From positions 1 through 48,929 of the forward strand of contig CAJLYQ010000006.1 of the NCBI GenBank assembly GCA_905210905.1: a DNA stretch of 48,929 nucleotides, given 5' to 3'. The position numbers and the translations under genes were made by a program. The stretch comes from an uncultured Christensenella sp. (GTDB lineage Bacteria; Bacillota; Clostridia; Christensenellales; DTU072). Positions 17,152 through 26,041 of the stretch are shown piece by piece (the first letter of the stretch is position 1; every line of letters begins with the position of its first letter). A model generated the notes under the pieces. That model worked only from the letters and a program-made list of their open reading frames with translations, was not told the DNA's origin and searched no databases.

Positions 17152-18228
17152 ATGTTTAACAGAGAATTTTTCTTGGCTCTCGACCAACTGGAAAAAGAGA
17201 AAAAACTCAACAAAGAAATGCTTATTTCTTCTATCGAAGCGGGTCTTGCTTCCGCTTACAAAAAGGAAATGGGAGAAAGCCGTGCGGTGAGCGCGAAACT
17301 TAACGAAGAAACCGGAAAAGTGGAGTTTTACGCATATCAGGTCGTTGTCGACGGCGAACCGCAGGAAGACAATCAACTTTCTCTCGAAGAAGCGCAAGAC
17401 ATTAAAAAAGACGCAAAAGTAGGCGATATTATCGGAGAAGATATTACTCCGGTAGAACTCAGCCGTATTGCCGCTCAAACCGCAAAACAAGTTATTATGC
17501 AAAGAATAAACGAGGCGGTGAGAAAACAGGTTGCCGACGAAATGAACGATAAAGCGGGAGAACTCGTTACCGCAATTATCCGGAGAATAGAAAACAACAC
17601 GGTATACCTAGAAATCACTAATTCGCAAATGGAAGGAATTATGTCGCTCAGCGACCAGGTTTACGGCGAAAAATACAACGTAGGCGATATAATTAAAGTA
17701 TACGTAAAGAAACTTCGCGAAAATACGCGCGGCGGAACGCAGGTTATCGTAAGCAGAAGTTGTGCCGGATTCGTTAAAAAACTTTTTGAAATCGAAGTTC
17801 CCGAACTTCGTATCGGACTCGTTAAAGTTAAGAACATCGTGAGAGAAGCCGGCAACAGAACCAAAATGGCTGTTTATTCCGACGATCCGAATATCGACGC
17901 GCTTTCCGCTTGTATCGGTATGAAAGGCGAAAGAGTAAACAATATCGTAAGAGAACTCAACGGTGAAAAAATCGATATAATACTGTATACGTCCAACGTC
18001 GAAGAATATATTATTCGTTGTCTTAATCCTCTTAAGAGCGTAATCAGTATCAAAATCGACGAAGAAGCGAAACGCGCGCAGGTAGTCGTTGCGGACGATA
18101 AACTTTCTCTTGCCATAGGCAGAGGCGGAATGAACGCTAAACTCGCCGCAAGACTGACGGGACTTAAACTCGATATCAAATCGTTCAGTTCCGTAACCGA
18201 AGGAGCGGAAGACGGTGAAGCAAGATAA
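17152..18228 (+). CDS. nusA: Transcription termination/antitermination factor NusA
   Basis: 358 aa, the short Bacillota form without C-terminal acidic repeats. N-terminal RNA polymerase-binding domain, then S1 domain (around 130-200), then two KH domains with VSRSCAGFVKKLFEIEVPE, ACIGMKGERVNNIVRELNGE and LSLAIGRGGMNAKLAARLTG. It modulates pausing and termination. Ribosome site AAGGAGG at 17133-17139. The usual SRSxP before the first KH is SRSCA here. The 3' end overlaps ylxR by 14 bases. Confidence 0.96.
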   Translation: MFNREFFLALDQLEKEKKLNKEMLISSIEAGLASAYKKEMGESRAVSAKLNEETGKVEFYAYQVVVDGEPQEDNQLSLEEAQDIKKDAKVGDIIGEDITPVELSRIAAQTAKQVIMQRINEAVRKQVADEMNDKAGELVTAIIRRIENNTVYLEITNSQMEGIMSLSDQVYGEKYNVGDIIKVYVKKLRENTRGGTQVIVSRSCAGFVKKLFEIEVPELRIGLVKVKNIVREAGNRTKMAVYSDDPNIDALSACIGMKGERVNNIVRELNGEKIDIILYTSNVEEYIIRCLNPLKSVISIKIDEEAKRAQVVVADDKLSLAIGRGGMNAKLAARLTGLKLDIKSFSSVTEGAEDGEAR

Positions 18229-18499
18229 AATAAAGTCCGTTCCCTTAAGAATGTGCATCGTTTGCAAAAGAATGATTCCGAAAAAGGAACTTCTTCGTAT
18301 CGTATGCGACAAAGAAGGGAACGTATGTATCGACACGACGAACAGAGCGAACGGTCGGGGCGCGTACGTATGTACGCAACCCGAATGCGTTGTTGCTTGC
18401 GTGAAGAAACGGATCCTGAACAGGGCATTCAAACGAGAACTTCCCGAAGAAGTGTACAAAGCGATTTCGGAGGAATATGAAAAATCGTATCGTCAATAG
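18215..18499 (+). CDS. ylxR: YlxR family RNA-binding/regulatory protein
   Basis: 94 aa from GTG 18215, inside the end of nusA. VPLRMCIVCKRMIPKKELLRIV and GRGAYVC are the DUF448 (YlxR) signatures. The family binds RNA or nucleoid targets; it has been linked to RNase P in B. subtilis. Located in the invariant nusA-ylxR-ylxQ-infB order, overlapping ylxQ by 23 bases. Confidence 0.93.
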   Translation: MKQDKIKSVPLRMCIVCKRMIPKKELLRIVCDKEGNVCIDTTNRANGRGAYVCTQPECVVACVKKRILNRAFKRELPEEVYKAISEEYEKSYRQ

Positions 18500-18770
18500 T
18501 TACGTCGGGTACGCGATAAAGTCGCGGAACGTCCTTTTCGGAGTAGACAACATTGTGGGAAAGAAACTTTCATACGTTGTTTTGTACGACGAGAAAATCG
18601 GAAAAAGCAGTCTGGATAAACTTGCGGTTTATATAGACAAAAAGCAGATAAAAGGGTTCTGCGTGAACGTCGAAGATTATTATCCCGATAGAAACTGTAA
18701 AGCGATCGGAATAACCGAAAAAAATCTTGCGGCTGCAATCATCAAAGAAATGGAGGAGAGCGATAAATGA
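18477..18770 (+). CDS. ylxQ: YlxQ, L7Ae/L30e-like RNA-binding protein
   Basis: 97 aa. VGYAIKSRNVLFGVDNI at the start and an alternating beta-alpha pattern match the L7Ae-fold YlxQ proteins, though the sequence is divergent. Function unproven; K-turn RNA binding is known for the fold. GGAGG lies at 18468-18472. Overlaps ylxR by 23 bases and infB by 4 bases. Confidence 0.82.
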   Translation: MKNRIVNSYVGYAIKSRNVLFGVDNIVGKKLSYVVLYDEKIGKSSLDKLAVYIDKKQIKGFCVNVEDYYPDRNCKAIGITEKNLAAAIIKEMEESDK

Positions 18771-21244
18771 GTGATAACAAATCTGCGGCATCAAGCCACG
18801 ACAGAGCGAATATCGGAAAAACAATCGCCGAAAGAGAAGAAAGAGTTAAGTCGGTAAACGAAAAAGTCAGAGCGAGCCTTATTGCTTTGGACGCTTTGCG
18901 CAATGCGCTTACCGCAAGTAAAAAATCTTTCATCGGTAAAATAGAAGAAGAAAAAATTAAAGCGCTGGCAAAAGAAGAAGCGCTTAAAATAGAAAAAGAA
19001 CAAGCGGCAAAGGCGGAGCAAGCCAAAGCCGAAGCGACGGCAAAAGTTGCGGAAAACGTAGCCGCGGCTACAGAAAGACCCGAACAAAAGAAAGAACCCG
19101 TTGCGGAAGAAAAGCCCGATTTAGGTTCTATGCCCGGGTTTACGGTGGACGATTTTAAGAAAACCGCGCCGAAGCCGAAGAGCAATTATACGGTAGTAAA
19201 AACGTATGAAAAACCGCAGGCGACTCAGCCGAAGCAACAAGACGACGGTTTCGGTAAGAAAAAGCCCATGGTTACTACCGACAAAACGAAAAAACGTTTT
19301 GAAGAAAAGAAACCGCTTAATAAAAAAGAGCGTATCAAAAAAGGTTACGAGCAGAACCATTCGAGCGTCGAATACGACGAACTCAGCGGCGAAATTATGA
19401 AAGTAAGAGTTCGTAAGTCCGGCGATCGCGACAAAAAGAAGAACACCGCACCCGCGGTACAAATGGTTATTACCCACGCCGTAATCGATACCGAAAATCT
19501 TACGATTAAGCAACTCAGCGAAAAGATCGGTAAAAGCGCACCCGAAATCATTAAGAAACTGTTCATCGAACTCGGAATGAGCAAGACGATTAACGACAAT
19601 ATCGATTTCGACACGGCAGAACTTATTGCCGCGGCGTTTAATATCACGCTCGAACTTAAACTTGAACAAACGAGCGAAGAAAAACTCATATCGATACACA
19701 ACGATACTTCGGGCGACGATCCGTCCGAACTCGTTACGCGTCCGCCGGTCGTTACCATTATGGGACACGTCGACCACGGTAAAACGTCGATTTTGGACTA
19801 TATAAGAAAAGCGAACGTCGCTTTGGGCGAAGCGGGGGGTATAACTCAGCATATCGGCGCGTACACGATTAACGTTCCTTACGAGGGAGAACAAAAACAA
19901 ATCACGTTTTTGGATACTCCGGGACACGAAGCGTTTACTTCGATGAGAGCGCGCGGCGCGAACGTAACCGATATAGTAGTAATCGTAGTTGCCGCCGACG
20001 ACGGTATAATGCCGCAAACCGTAGAAGCGATCAACCACGCAAAAGCGGCGAAAGTTCCGATTATCGTTGCAATCAATAAGATGGACAAAGTCGGAGCAAA
20101 CCCTGACAGAGTTCTGCAACAACTTGCCGACAACGGACTCGTTTCCGAAGAATGGATGGGCGATATACCTACCGTAAGGGTAAGTGCGAAAACGGGTATG
20201 AACATCGACGTATTGCTTGAAAACATTCTTGCCACGGCGGAAATTTGCGAACTTAAAGCGAACCCGTCAAAGAGTGCGAAAGGTACGATTATCGAAGCGA
20301 AACTCGATAAAGGTAAGGGACCCGTCGCTACGGTTCTCGTACAAAACGGTACTCTTAAAGTCGGCGATTATATCGTTGCGGGAACTGCCACGGGTAGAGT
20401 CAGAGCGATGTTCGACGACAAGGGCAGACAAGTTTCCGCCGCGCTCCCGAGCACGCCGGTATCCATACTCGGACTGCAAGTCGTTCCTAACGCAGGCGAT
20501 CAGATGATGGCGGTTAAGGACGAAAGATTGTCCAGAGAAGTTGCGGAAGAACGCAGAGCGAAAGAGAAGATAGAAAAACTCCAGATGAAGAAATCTTCTC
20601 TCGAAGACGTGTTCAGAAGAATCGAAGAAGGCAAACTTAAAGATCTTAACATTATACTTAAAGCGGACGTACAGGGAAGCGTGGAAGCGGTTAAACAATC
20701 GTTGTTAAAACTCAGCAACGACGAAGTTAAGGTTCACGTTATTCACAGCGGCGTAGGTGCGATTAACGATTCCGACGTTGCTCTTGCGTCGAGCGCAAAC
20801 GCGTTTATCATCGGATTTAACATTCGTCCCGATCAGAACGCCAGAGCGTCTGCGGAAAAGAGCGGTATCGATATCAGACTTTACAGAGTAATTTACGACG
20901 CTATCGACGACGTGGAAAAAGCGATTAAGGGTATGCTTGCGCCTACCTATAAAGAAGTTTATCTCGGCAGAGCGGAAGTCAGACAAATTTACAAAATTTC
21001 CAGCGTCGGAACGATTGCCGGTTGTATGGTTAAAGACGGTAAAATTACCCGCAACGCGAAAGTTCGTCTTATAAGGGACGGTGCGGTTATTACCGAAACA
21101 GCCATTGCGTCGCTGAGAAGAATGAAAGACGACGTTAAAGAAGTCGTGTCCGGATACGATTGCGGTATCGGTTTGGATAAATACAACGATATACACGTCG
21201 ACGACGTAATCGAAGCCTACACGATGGAGGAGGAAGCGAGATAA
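18767..21244 (+). CDS. infB: Translation initiation factor IF-2
   Basis: 825 aa. Residues 1-230 are a low-complexity Lys/Glu/Ala region, then an IF2N domain (about 240-300, IKQLSEKIGKSAPEIIKKLF). The G domain has GHVDHGKTS, DTPGHEAF and NKMDK, and domains II-IV end in EAYTMEEEAR. It places initiator tRNA on the 30S subunit. Start and stop overlap ylxQ by 4 bases and rbfA by 1 base. N-terminal length variation is normal for the family. Confidence 0.97.
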   Translation: MSDNKSAASSHDRANIGKTIAEREERVKSVNEKVRASLIALDALRNALTASKKSFIGKIEEEKIKALAKEEALKIEKEQAAKAEQAKAEATAKVAENVAAATERPEQKKEPVAEEKPDLGSMPGFTVDDFKKTAPKPKSNYTVVKTYEKPQATQPKQQDDGFGKKKPMVTTDKTKKRFEEKKPLNKKERIKKGYEQNHSSVEYDELSGEIMKVRVRKSGDRDKKKNTAPAVQMVITHAVIDTENLTIKQLSEKIGKSAPEIIKKLFIELGMSKTINDNIDFDTAELIAAAFNITLELKLEQTSEEKLISIHNDTSGDDPSELVTRPPVVTIMGHVDHGKTSILDYIRKANVALGEAGGITQHIGAYTINVPYEGEQKQITFLDTPGHEAFTSMRARGANVTDIVVIVVAADDGIMPQTVEAINHAKAAKVPIIVAINKMDKVGANPDRVLQQLADNGLVSEEWMGDIPTVRVSAKTGMNIDVLLENILATAEICELKANPSKSAKGTIIEAKLDKGKGPVATVLVQNGTLKVGDYIVAGTATGRVRAMFDDKGRQVSAALPSTPVSILGLQVVPNAGDQMMAVKDERLSREVAEERRAKEKIEKLQMKKSSLEDVFRRIEEGKLKDLNIILKADVQGSVEAVKQSLLKLSNDEVKVHVIHSGVGAINDSDVALASSANAFIIGFNIRPDQNARASAEKSGIDIRLYRVIYDAIDDVEKAIKGMLAPTYKEVYLGRAEVRQIYKISSVGTIAGCMVKDGKITRNAKVRLIRDGAVITETAIASLRRMKDDVKEVVSGYDCGIGLDKYNDIHVDDVIEAYTMEEEAR

Positions 21245-21615
21245 TGCCTAAAATGGAGCGCGTAGACGACGAAATCCGTAAAATTCTGAACGATATAATC
21301 GCTCACGAAATGAAAGATCCTCGGTTGGATACGCTAATTAACGTTACCGAAGTTCATACCACAAAAGACTTGAAGACCGCTAAGGTTTACGTCAGTATTA
21401 TGGACAAAGATAAAGTTAAAGGCGCGTTAAAGTCATTGAACAGTGCGTCCGCGTATATGCGCGGACTGCTGTTTGACAGGCTTAAAATTCGACTCGTTCC
21501 GCATTTAACTTTTTATATCGATAATTCTTTCGAGCAAGGATATAAAATCGAAGGCATTTTAAAGAAAATGCACGAAGAAGGCGAACTTAAAGAGGAAAAA
21601 GAAACCGATGAGTGA
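21244..21615 (+). CDS. rbfA: 30S ribosome-binding factor A
   Basis: 123 aa, single KH-like domain. RVDDEIRKILNDII then ITVTEV-like sequence (NVTEVHTTKDLKTAKVYVS) and LRLVPHLTF-like RLVPHLTFYID. RbfA binds pre-30S particles near the 16S rRNA 5' end. Starts on the last base of infB; the end overlaps nrnA by 8 bases. Confidence 0.94.
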   Translation: MPKMERVDDEIRKILNDIIAHEMKDPRLDTLINVTEVHTTKDLKTAKVYVSIMDKDKVKGALKSLNSASAYMRGLLFDRLKIRLVPHLTFYIDNSFEQGYKIEGILKKMHEEGELKEEKETDE

Positions 21616-22591
21616 GTATTCAAACGTTGTTCAACTGCTAAAAAAAGCGAAAAACGTGGCGATATTTATGCACATTAACCCCGACTGCGACTGCATCGGG
21701 TCGGCAATCGCTTTGTGGCGATTTCTAAAAAACGACGGTAAAAACGCAACATTCTTTTCGCCCGACCTTACGTCGGTCGATATGATTTCGAGAAAATATG
21801 CGTTTTTGCCGTTTTTTGATTATTTTAATCGCATCGAAAATCCCGAATTCGATTTGGCTGTCGCGGTTGATACCGGGGACGCGGGAAGAGTGGGAGACGT
21901 TGCGTTCAAGAAATTTATAAAAATAAAACAAAACGCAGTTATCGACCATCACGAGATTTTTGAGAATTTTAGCAAAAATGTAATACGAGAACATAATTCT
22001 GCAAGTACCACGCAAATACTTTTTAAGATAATGTGCGAATACGATAAGTCGCTTATAGATAAAGATATTGCAACGCTTTTGTATGCAGGACTCGTTACGG
22101 ATTCGGGCGGTTTCACGTTCGAAAATTGTTCGCCGGAAACTTACAGGACGGCAGCCGATCTAGTTTCTTACGGAATAAATCACAGCGAAATATGTAATCG
22201 TTTACTTAAAAGTACGGCAAAAAACGTATTCGATTTAAGGAATAGAATTTTAGCGCAAACCAAGTTTTACGAAAACAGCAGGCTAGGTATAATCGTTTTC
22301 AGGCAAATTGACTTTATCGAAACCGGGACTACCGACGCGGATACCGACGGAATTATAAATTTCGTACGCGATGTGGAAGGTGTAGATCTCGCCGTTTCCA
22401 TTGCCGAAACAGGGGATAAAAAATATAAAGTAAGTTTTCGTTCTACAGAAAAAGTTAACTCCGCATTTTGCGCAAGGTGTTTCGGCGGCGGCGGACACGC
22501 TCGTGCCGCAGGGTGCAGAATATACGGATATTTTGAAGACGCGTACAACAAAATTTTGGACGCGATGAAGGAAATGCTTAATAATGATTAA
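21608..22591 (+). CDS. nrnA: DHH/DHHA1 phosphoesterase (NrnA-like nanoRNase / pAp phosphatase)
   Basis: 327 aa. HINPDCDCIGS is the first metal motif, VIDHHE the DHH motif, and GGGGHARAAG the DHHA1 substrate motif near the end. The family degrades 2-5 nt RNAs and dephosphorylates pAp, clearing products of RNA turnover and sulfate activation. It follows rbfA and precedes truB, its standard Bacillota position. The Gly of the usual PDGD is replaced by Cys, which keeps the metal-binding Asp pair. Confidence 0.93.
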   Translation: MSEYSNVVQLLKKAKNVAIFMHINPDCDCIGSAIALWRFLKNDGKNATFFSPDLTSVDMISRKYAFLPFFDYFNRIENPEFDLAVAVDTGDAGRVGDVAFKKFIKIKQNAVIDHHEIFENFSKNVIREHNSASTTQILFKIMCEYDKSLIDKDIATLLYAGLVTDSGGFTFENCSPETYRTAADLVSYGINHSEICNRLLKSTAKNVFDLRNRILAQTKFYENSRLGIIVFRQIDFIETGTTDADTDGIINFVRDVEGVDLAVSIAETGDKKYKVSFRSTEKVNSAFCARCFGGGGHARAAGCRIYGYFEDAYNKILDAMKEMLNND

Positions 22592-23459
22592 CGGTTTCAT
22601 CAATCTGAATAAACCGAATACGGTATCTTCAAACAAGGCTTTGGGTATACTGAAACACGCTTTAAGAACGCTTGGAATCAAAGAAAAAGTCGGTCACTTC
22701 GGTACGCTCGATCCGCTTGCGGAAGGGGTTTTACCCGTTGCGCTCGGAAGGGCGACAAGACTTTTCGATTATTCGCTAGACAAAGTAAAAGTGTACGAAG
22801 CCGAGTTTCTTCTCGGAGCGGATTCGCCGAGTTTGGACAAAGGAACGGATATAGAGTATTATCCTTTCGAAATGCCGGGCGAAGATATTATCGAGAGAGC
22901 GCTTAATTCGCTTACGGGCGAAGTTATGCAAATTCCGCCTGCTTTCAGCGCAAAATCGGTTGACGGAGTAAGGGCGTATAAACTTGCGAGAAGCGGCGAA
23001 GACGTCGTTTTGCAACCTAAGAAAGTTACGATTTATTCGATACGCCTTATTTCTTCGGACAGGGAAAATAAAATCGTTAAAGTCGGAATAGAGTGCGGCG
23101 GCGGAACCTACGTAAGGTCGATTGCGAGAGATTTCGGCGCGCTGCTCGGGACGAAATGTATTATGATTTCGCTCGTGCGTACGCAAAGCGGCTTTTTCAG
23201 AATAGAAAACGCGCTTTCTCTTGCGGAAGCGGAAAAAAATCCGGAATCTATTTTGGCTAATATAGTAAATTTATCCGATTATTTGTCTTCCTTTCCGAAA
23301 ACGAGCGTGACAGAAGAAGAAAAAAGAACGTTGCTGAACGGCATTACGATTGATCGTGATTTGAGCGGTCTTACCGCAGTTTTTTGCGGAGAAACGCCTA
23401 TAGGGATAGGGGAAAACGTCGAGACCGGTAAAATGAAAATTAAAACGTGGTTGCTATGA
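22584..23459 (+). CDS. truB: tRNA pseudouridine(55) synthase
   Basis: 291 aa. GFINLNKPNTVSSN at the start and VGHFGTLDPLAEGVLPVALG with the catalytic Asp, then PPAFSAKSVDGVRAYKLAR and GTYVRSIARDFG. It makes pseudouridine 55 in the T loop of tRNAs. The C-terminal region is a short PUA-like tail. Overlaps nrnA by 8 bases and ribF by 4 bases. Confidence 0.96.
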   Translation: MINGFINLNKPNTVSSNKALGILKHALRTLGIKEKVGHFGTLDPLAEGVLPVALGRATRLFDYSLDKVKVYEAEFLLGADSPSLDKGTDIEYYPFEMPGEDIIERALNSLTGEVMQIPPAFSAKSVDGVRAYKLARSGEDVVLQPKKVTIYSIRLISSDRENKIVKVGIECGGGTYVRSIARDFGALLGTKCIMISLVRTQSGFFRIENALSLAEAEKNPESILANIVNLSDYLSSFPKTSVTEEEKRTLLNGITIDRDLSGLTAVFCGETPIGIGENVETGKMKIKTWLL

Positions 23460-24328
23460 ATAAAAAAGTACTTGCTCTCGGTTTTTTCGATTCTATACAT
23501 ATCGGACACCGTTATTTATTGAACGAGGCGCAAAAAGAAGCCGAAAAAAGACAAGATAACGTGCTTGTCGCTACTTTTGACGATAATTTTTTATCCGCAC
23601 TCGGAAGAAACGACGAAGAGATTTTTTTATTAAACGAACGACAACGCATACTTTCTTCTTTAGGTTTTAATGAAACGCTGGTTTTACCGTCGAATGAAGA
23701 ATTTTTATCGGTAAGCAAAAAAGAATTTCTCGATTTTTTGTTTGAAAAAAATCCGTCTGCCATCGTAGTCGGAAAAGATTATCGTTTCGGCAAAAAAGCG
23801 GAAGGTGACGTGCTTTATCTGGGCGAATATTGTAAAGAAAAAGGCATATCGGTTATCGTCGTTGATTTGCTGGATTACGGCGGTGAAAAAGTTTCGTCAA
23901 GTACGATAAGAAAACTTCTCAAAGAGGGGAACGTGGGTGTTGCGTCCGAGATGCTGGGCGGAAGATTTTTTTACTCCGGTATTGTCAAAAGCGGACGGAA
24001 ACAGGGCAGATCGATAGGATTTCCGACGGTAAACGTCGATATTCCGAAAAATAAAATCTGTCTGAAGAGCGGAGTGTACGCTACGAAAACCGTCGTATCC
24101 GATAAGGAATACGATTCCGTCACAAACGTGGGAGTTCACCCTACGTTCAACGACGAATATTTTAACGTTGAAACGTACGTTATTGACGAAAAAATCGATT
24201 TATACGATAAAAACGTAAGGATCGAATTTTACGAATTTTTAAGAGATATCGTTAAATTCGAAGATAAATTTCAACTTGCCAAACAGATAGAAAAAGACGT
24301 TGAAAGAGCAAAAGAGGTGTTGTTATGA
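23456..24328 (+). CDS. ribF: Bifunctional riboflavin kinase / FAD synthetase
   Basis: 290 aa from ATG 23456, which overlaps the truB stop as ATGA. A GTG three codons earlier is less likely. N-terminal nucleotidyltransferase with GFFDSIHIGHRYLL (HxGH) and SSSTIRKLL; C-terminal kinase with GRSIGFPTVNVD and NVGVHPTF. It makes FMN and FAD from riboflavin. No FMN riboswitch is present, since the gene is internal to the operon. Confidence 0.96.
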   Translation: MNKKVLALGFFDSIHIGHRYLLNEAQKEAEKRQDNVLVATFDDNFLSALGRNDEEIFLLNERQRILSSLGFNETLVLPSNEEFLSVSKKEFLDFLFEKNPSAIVVGKDYRFGKKAEGDVLYLGEYCKEKGISVIVVDLLDYGGEKVSSSTIRKLLKEGNVGVASEMLGGRFFYSGIVKSGRKQGRSIGFPTVNVDIPKNKICLKSGVYATKTVVSDKEYDSVTNVGVHPTFNDEYFNVETYVIDEKIDLYDKNVRIEFYEFLRDIVKFEDKFQLAKQIEKDVERAKEVLL

Positions 24329-25176
24329 TAAAATTCGGTGTTGCGGGAAACAGTCAGGCTTTTTACGACGAAGGACATAAGCATACGATAGAGGCGGCCC
24401 TTTGGTGTAAGCAAAAAGGCATAGACGTATTTGAATATTCTTTCGGTAAAGGCGTCAGAATGACGGAAGAAACCGCAAAAAATATAGGAAAAGCCTTTTC
24501 CGTGCAAGGCGTTGAAATTACTGCGCACGCACCTTATTATATAAATTTTGCTAATCCGGACGAAGATAAAATCACCGGCAGCGTAGGATACGTAGTTCAA
24601 TCTCTCGAAAAAGTTGGTTCTATGGGCGGTTCGAGAGTAGTCGTTCATCCTGCCGCGCAAGGGAAAGCGACGAGGGAAGACGCGGCCGCGCGTACGGAAA
24701 ATAATTTACGGTTGTTGGCGGAATCGGTTGAAAGATGCGGTTTTTCCGACAAAAAAATATGTCTGGAAACTATGGGAAAACTCGGACAAATCGGTACCGT
24801 CGAAGAGATCGTGTCGTTTTGCAAAATCGCGCCGTTTTTCTATCCCTGTATGGATTTCGGACACATCAATGCAAGAACGCAGGGCAGTCTTAAATCCGCC
24901 GACGATTACGAAAGGATAATCGATTATATGCTTGATAATCTGCCGGAAGAAAAAGTTAAGTATATGCATATTCATTTCAGCAAAATTATGTACGGAGCGG
25001 CGGGCGAGATAAAGCATCTGACTTTCGACGACGACGTTTACGGTCCGGATTTTGAGCCGCTGTGCAAAGTGATTTTGAAGAACGAACTCGAACCCGTGAT
25101 TATATGCGAATCGGACGGAACTCAGGCGCGTGACGCAGCCATAATGAAAAGTATATATTATTCGCACTTTAATTAG
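24325..25176 (+). CDS. Endonuclease IV-like TIM-barrel protein
   Basis: 283 aa of the AP endonuclease 2 / xylose isomerase-like fold. Metal ligands in order: HAPYY, VHPAAQG, LETMGK, MDFGH, HIHFSK and a final ICESDG. The usual D-x-H pair of E. coli Nfo is not seen; the matching stretch reads GEIKHLTFDDD. This form with YGPDFEPL is common in Clostridia and is usually annotated deoxyribonuclease IV. AP-site incision is plausible; a sugar-phosphate isomerase role is not excluded. Starts as ATGA on the ribF stop. Confidence 0.8.
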   Translation: MIKFGVAGNSQAFYDEGHKHTIEAALWCKQKGIDVFEYSFGKGVRMTEETAKNIGKAFSVQGVEITAHAPYYINFANPDEDKITGSVGYVVQSLEKVGSMGGSRVVVHPAAQGKATREDAAARTENNLRLLAESVERCGFSDKKICLETMGKLGQIGTVEEIVSFCKIAPFFYPCMDFGHINARTQGSLKSADDYERIIDYMLDNLPEEKVKYMHIHFSKIMYGAAGEIKHLTFDDDVYGPDFEPLCKVILKNELEPVIICESDGTQARDAAIMKSIYYSHFN

Positions 25177-25186
25177 TTTTTTCGCA

Positions 25187-25192
25187 TATAAT
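25187..25192 (+). promoter_or_regulatory. Candidate -10 of yunB promoter (sigma-E-like context)
   Basis: CATATAAT (25185-25192) ends 5 bases before the yunB ATG. It fits both a TATAAT -10 and a sporulation sigma-E -10 (CATA-type). No convincing -35 lies at the proper distance for either. If used, the mRNA would be leaderless; no ribosome site exists before the ATG. Confidence 0.4.
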
Positions 25193-25197
25193 TTTAT

Positions 25198-25842
25198 ATG
25201 CAAAAACGTACGATAAAAAAAATAGCGACAATTCTTTTGCTTGTTGCGCTTGTTTCGGGCGCTGTTTTTGCGTGCAATAATGCCTCTAACGTGTTGGCAA
25301 AAATCTGTTCGTCCGAAGTCAATGCCAGAATTAACGATATAATAAACCGTTCTAACGACATCGTAATGGCATTGGACGTGTTTTACAAAGATTATTTTAC
25401 GGTTATGAGCGACGAGGACGGACAAATTACCGCTATTATAGCAAATACGGGTTTAATAAACCAAATGACGCTTATTTGGAATACCGAAATACAAAACAGA
25501 CTTAATGAAATGCGGCTTCTTAAACTTTCGATGCCGGCAGGCGTTATGACGGGAAGTTCGATTTTGTCACAGTTCGGCGCGGAAATCGACGTAAACGCTC
25601 ACGTCGTATCAAACTGTGCGATAACGTATAAATCGAAACTTGTTCATTCCGGTATAAACCAAACGCTCCATCAACTCGTTTTGTATACCGAAATAAAGGC
25701 GGACGTATCCGTTCCGTTGAGAGCGAAAAACGTCGTTGTGTCGCAGGAAGTGGTTCTTGCGGAAACGCTACTGCCCGGCGCAGTTCCCGACAGTTATCTC
25801 ATCGGCGACGACAGTTGCGATTATCTCGACTTATTACCGTAA
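25198..25842 (+). CDS. yunB: YunB-like sporulation protein
   Basis: 214 aa. One N-terminal hydrophobic anchor (about 9-27), then a soluble extracytoplasmic domain. Pattern: ARINDIINRS, DGQITAIIANTGLIN, KLSMPAGVMTGSSILSQFG, SGINQTLHQL and VPDSYL match the YunB family. In B. subtilis yunB belongs to the mother-cell sigma-E regulon. Its presence suggests the organism sporulates or descends from a spore former. It lies alone, 21 bases after the endonuclease-like gene, with no ribosome site. A Cys (residue 26) near the end of the anchor is not in a clear lipobox. Confidence 0.85.
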   Translation: MQKRTIKKIATILLLVALVSGAVFACNNASNVLAKICSSEVNARINDIINRSNDIVMALDVFYKDYFTVMSDEDGQITAIIANTGLINQMTLIWNTEIQNRLNEMRLLKLSMPAGVMTGSSILSQFGAEIDVNAHVVSNCAITYKSKLVHSGINQTLHQLVLYTEIKADVSVPLRAKNVVVSQEVVLAETLLPGAVPDSYLIGDDSCDYLDLLP

Positions 25843-25877
25843 ATTTCTTTCTGTAAAACGTGAAAATTAATTTGCGT

Positions 25878-25910
25878 TAAACTTATGAAATAATGGGTAA
25901 AATAAGTTTA
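25878..25910 (+). repeat. Inverted repeat overlapping rpsO promoter -35
   Basis: TAAACTTAT (25878-25886) and ATAAGTTTA (25902-25910) are perfect 9-base arms 15 bases apart. The right arm overlaps the -35 of the rpsO promoter. No T run follows, so an operator is as likely as a yunB 3' end hairpin. Confidence 0.5.
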
Positions 25911-25935
25911 CAATCCATAAAAAATATGGTATTAT
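25907..25935 (+). promoter_or_regulatory. Promoter of rpsO
   Basis: TTTACA (25907-25912), 17-base spacer, TATTAT (25930-25935) with extended -10 TGG. Predicted start near 25942 gives a leader of about 100 bases, long enough for S15 feedback control as known in other bacteria, but no specific fold is recognised. Confidence 0.75.
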
Positions 25936-26041
25936 CTTTAAGTCAATAAATCATACCCGACGCAAAGATATAATTATCTCCCGAAAACATATTTTATTCT
26001 TTGCACAGGGCAAATCGATATTCGTTTAGGAGGAGTAAAAA

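Noticed and set aside
23300..23460. FMN riboswitch before ribF
   Set aside because: ribF starts inside truB; no room and no RFN-like sequence.
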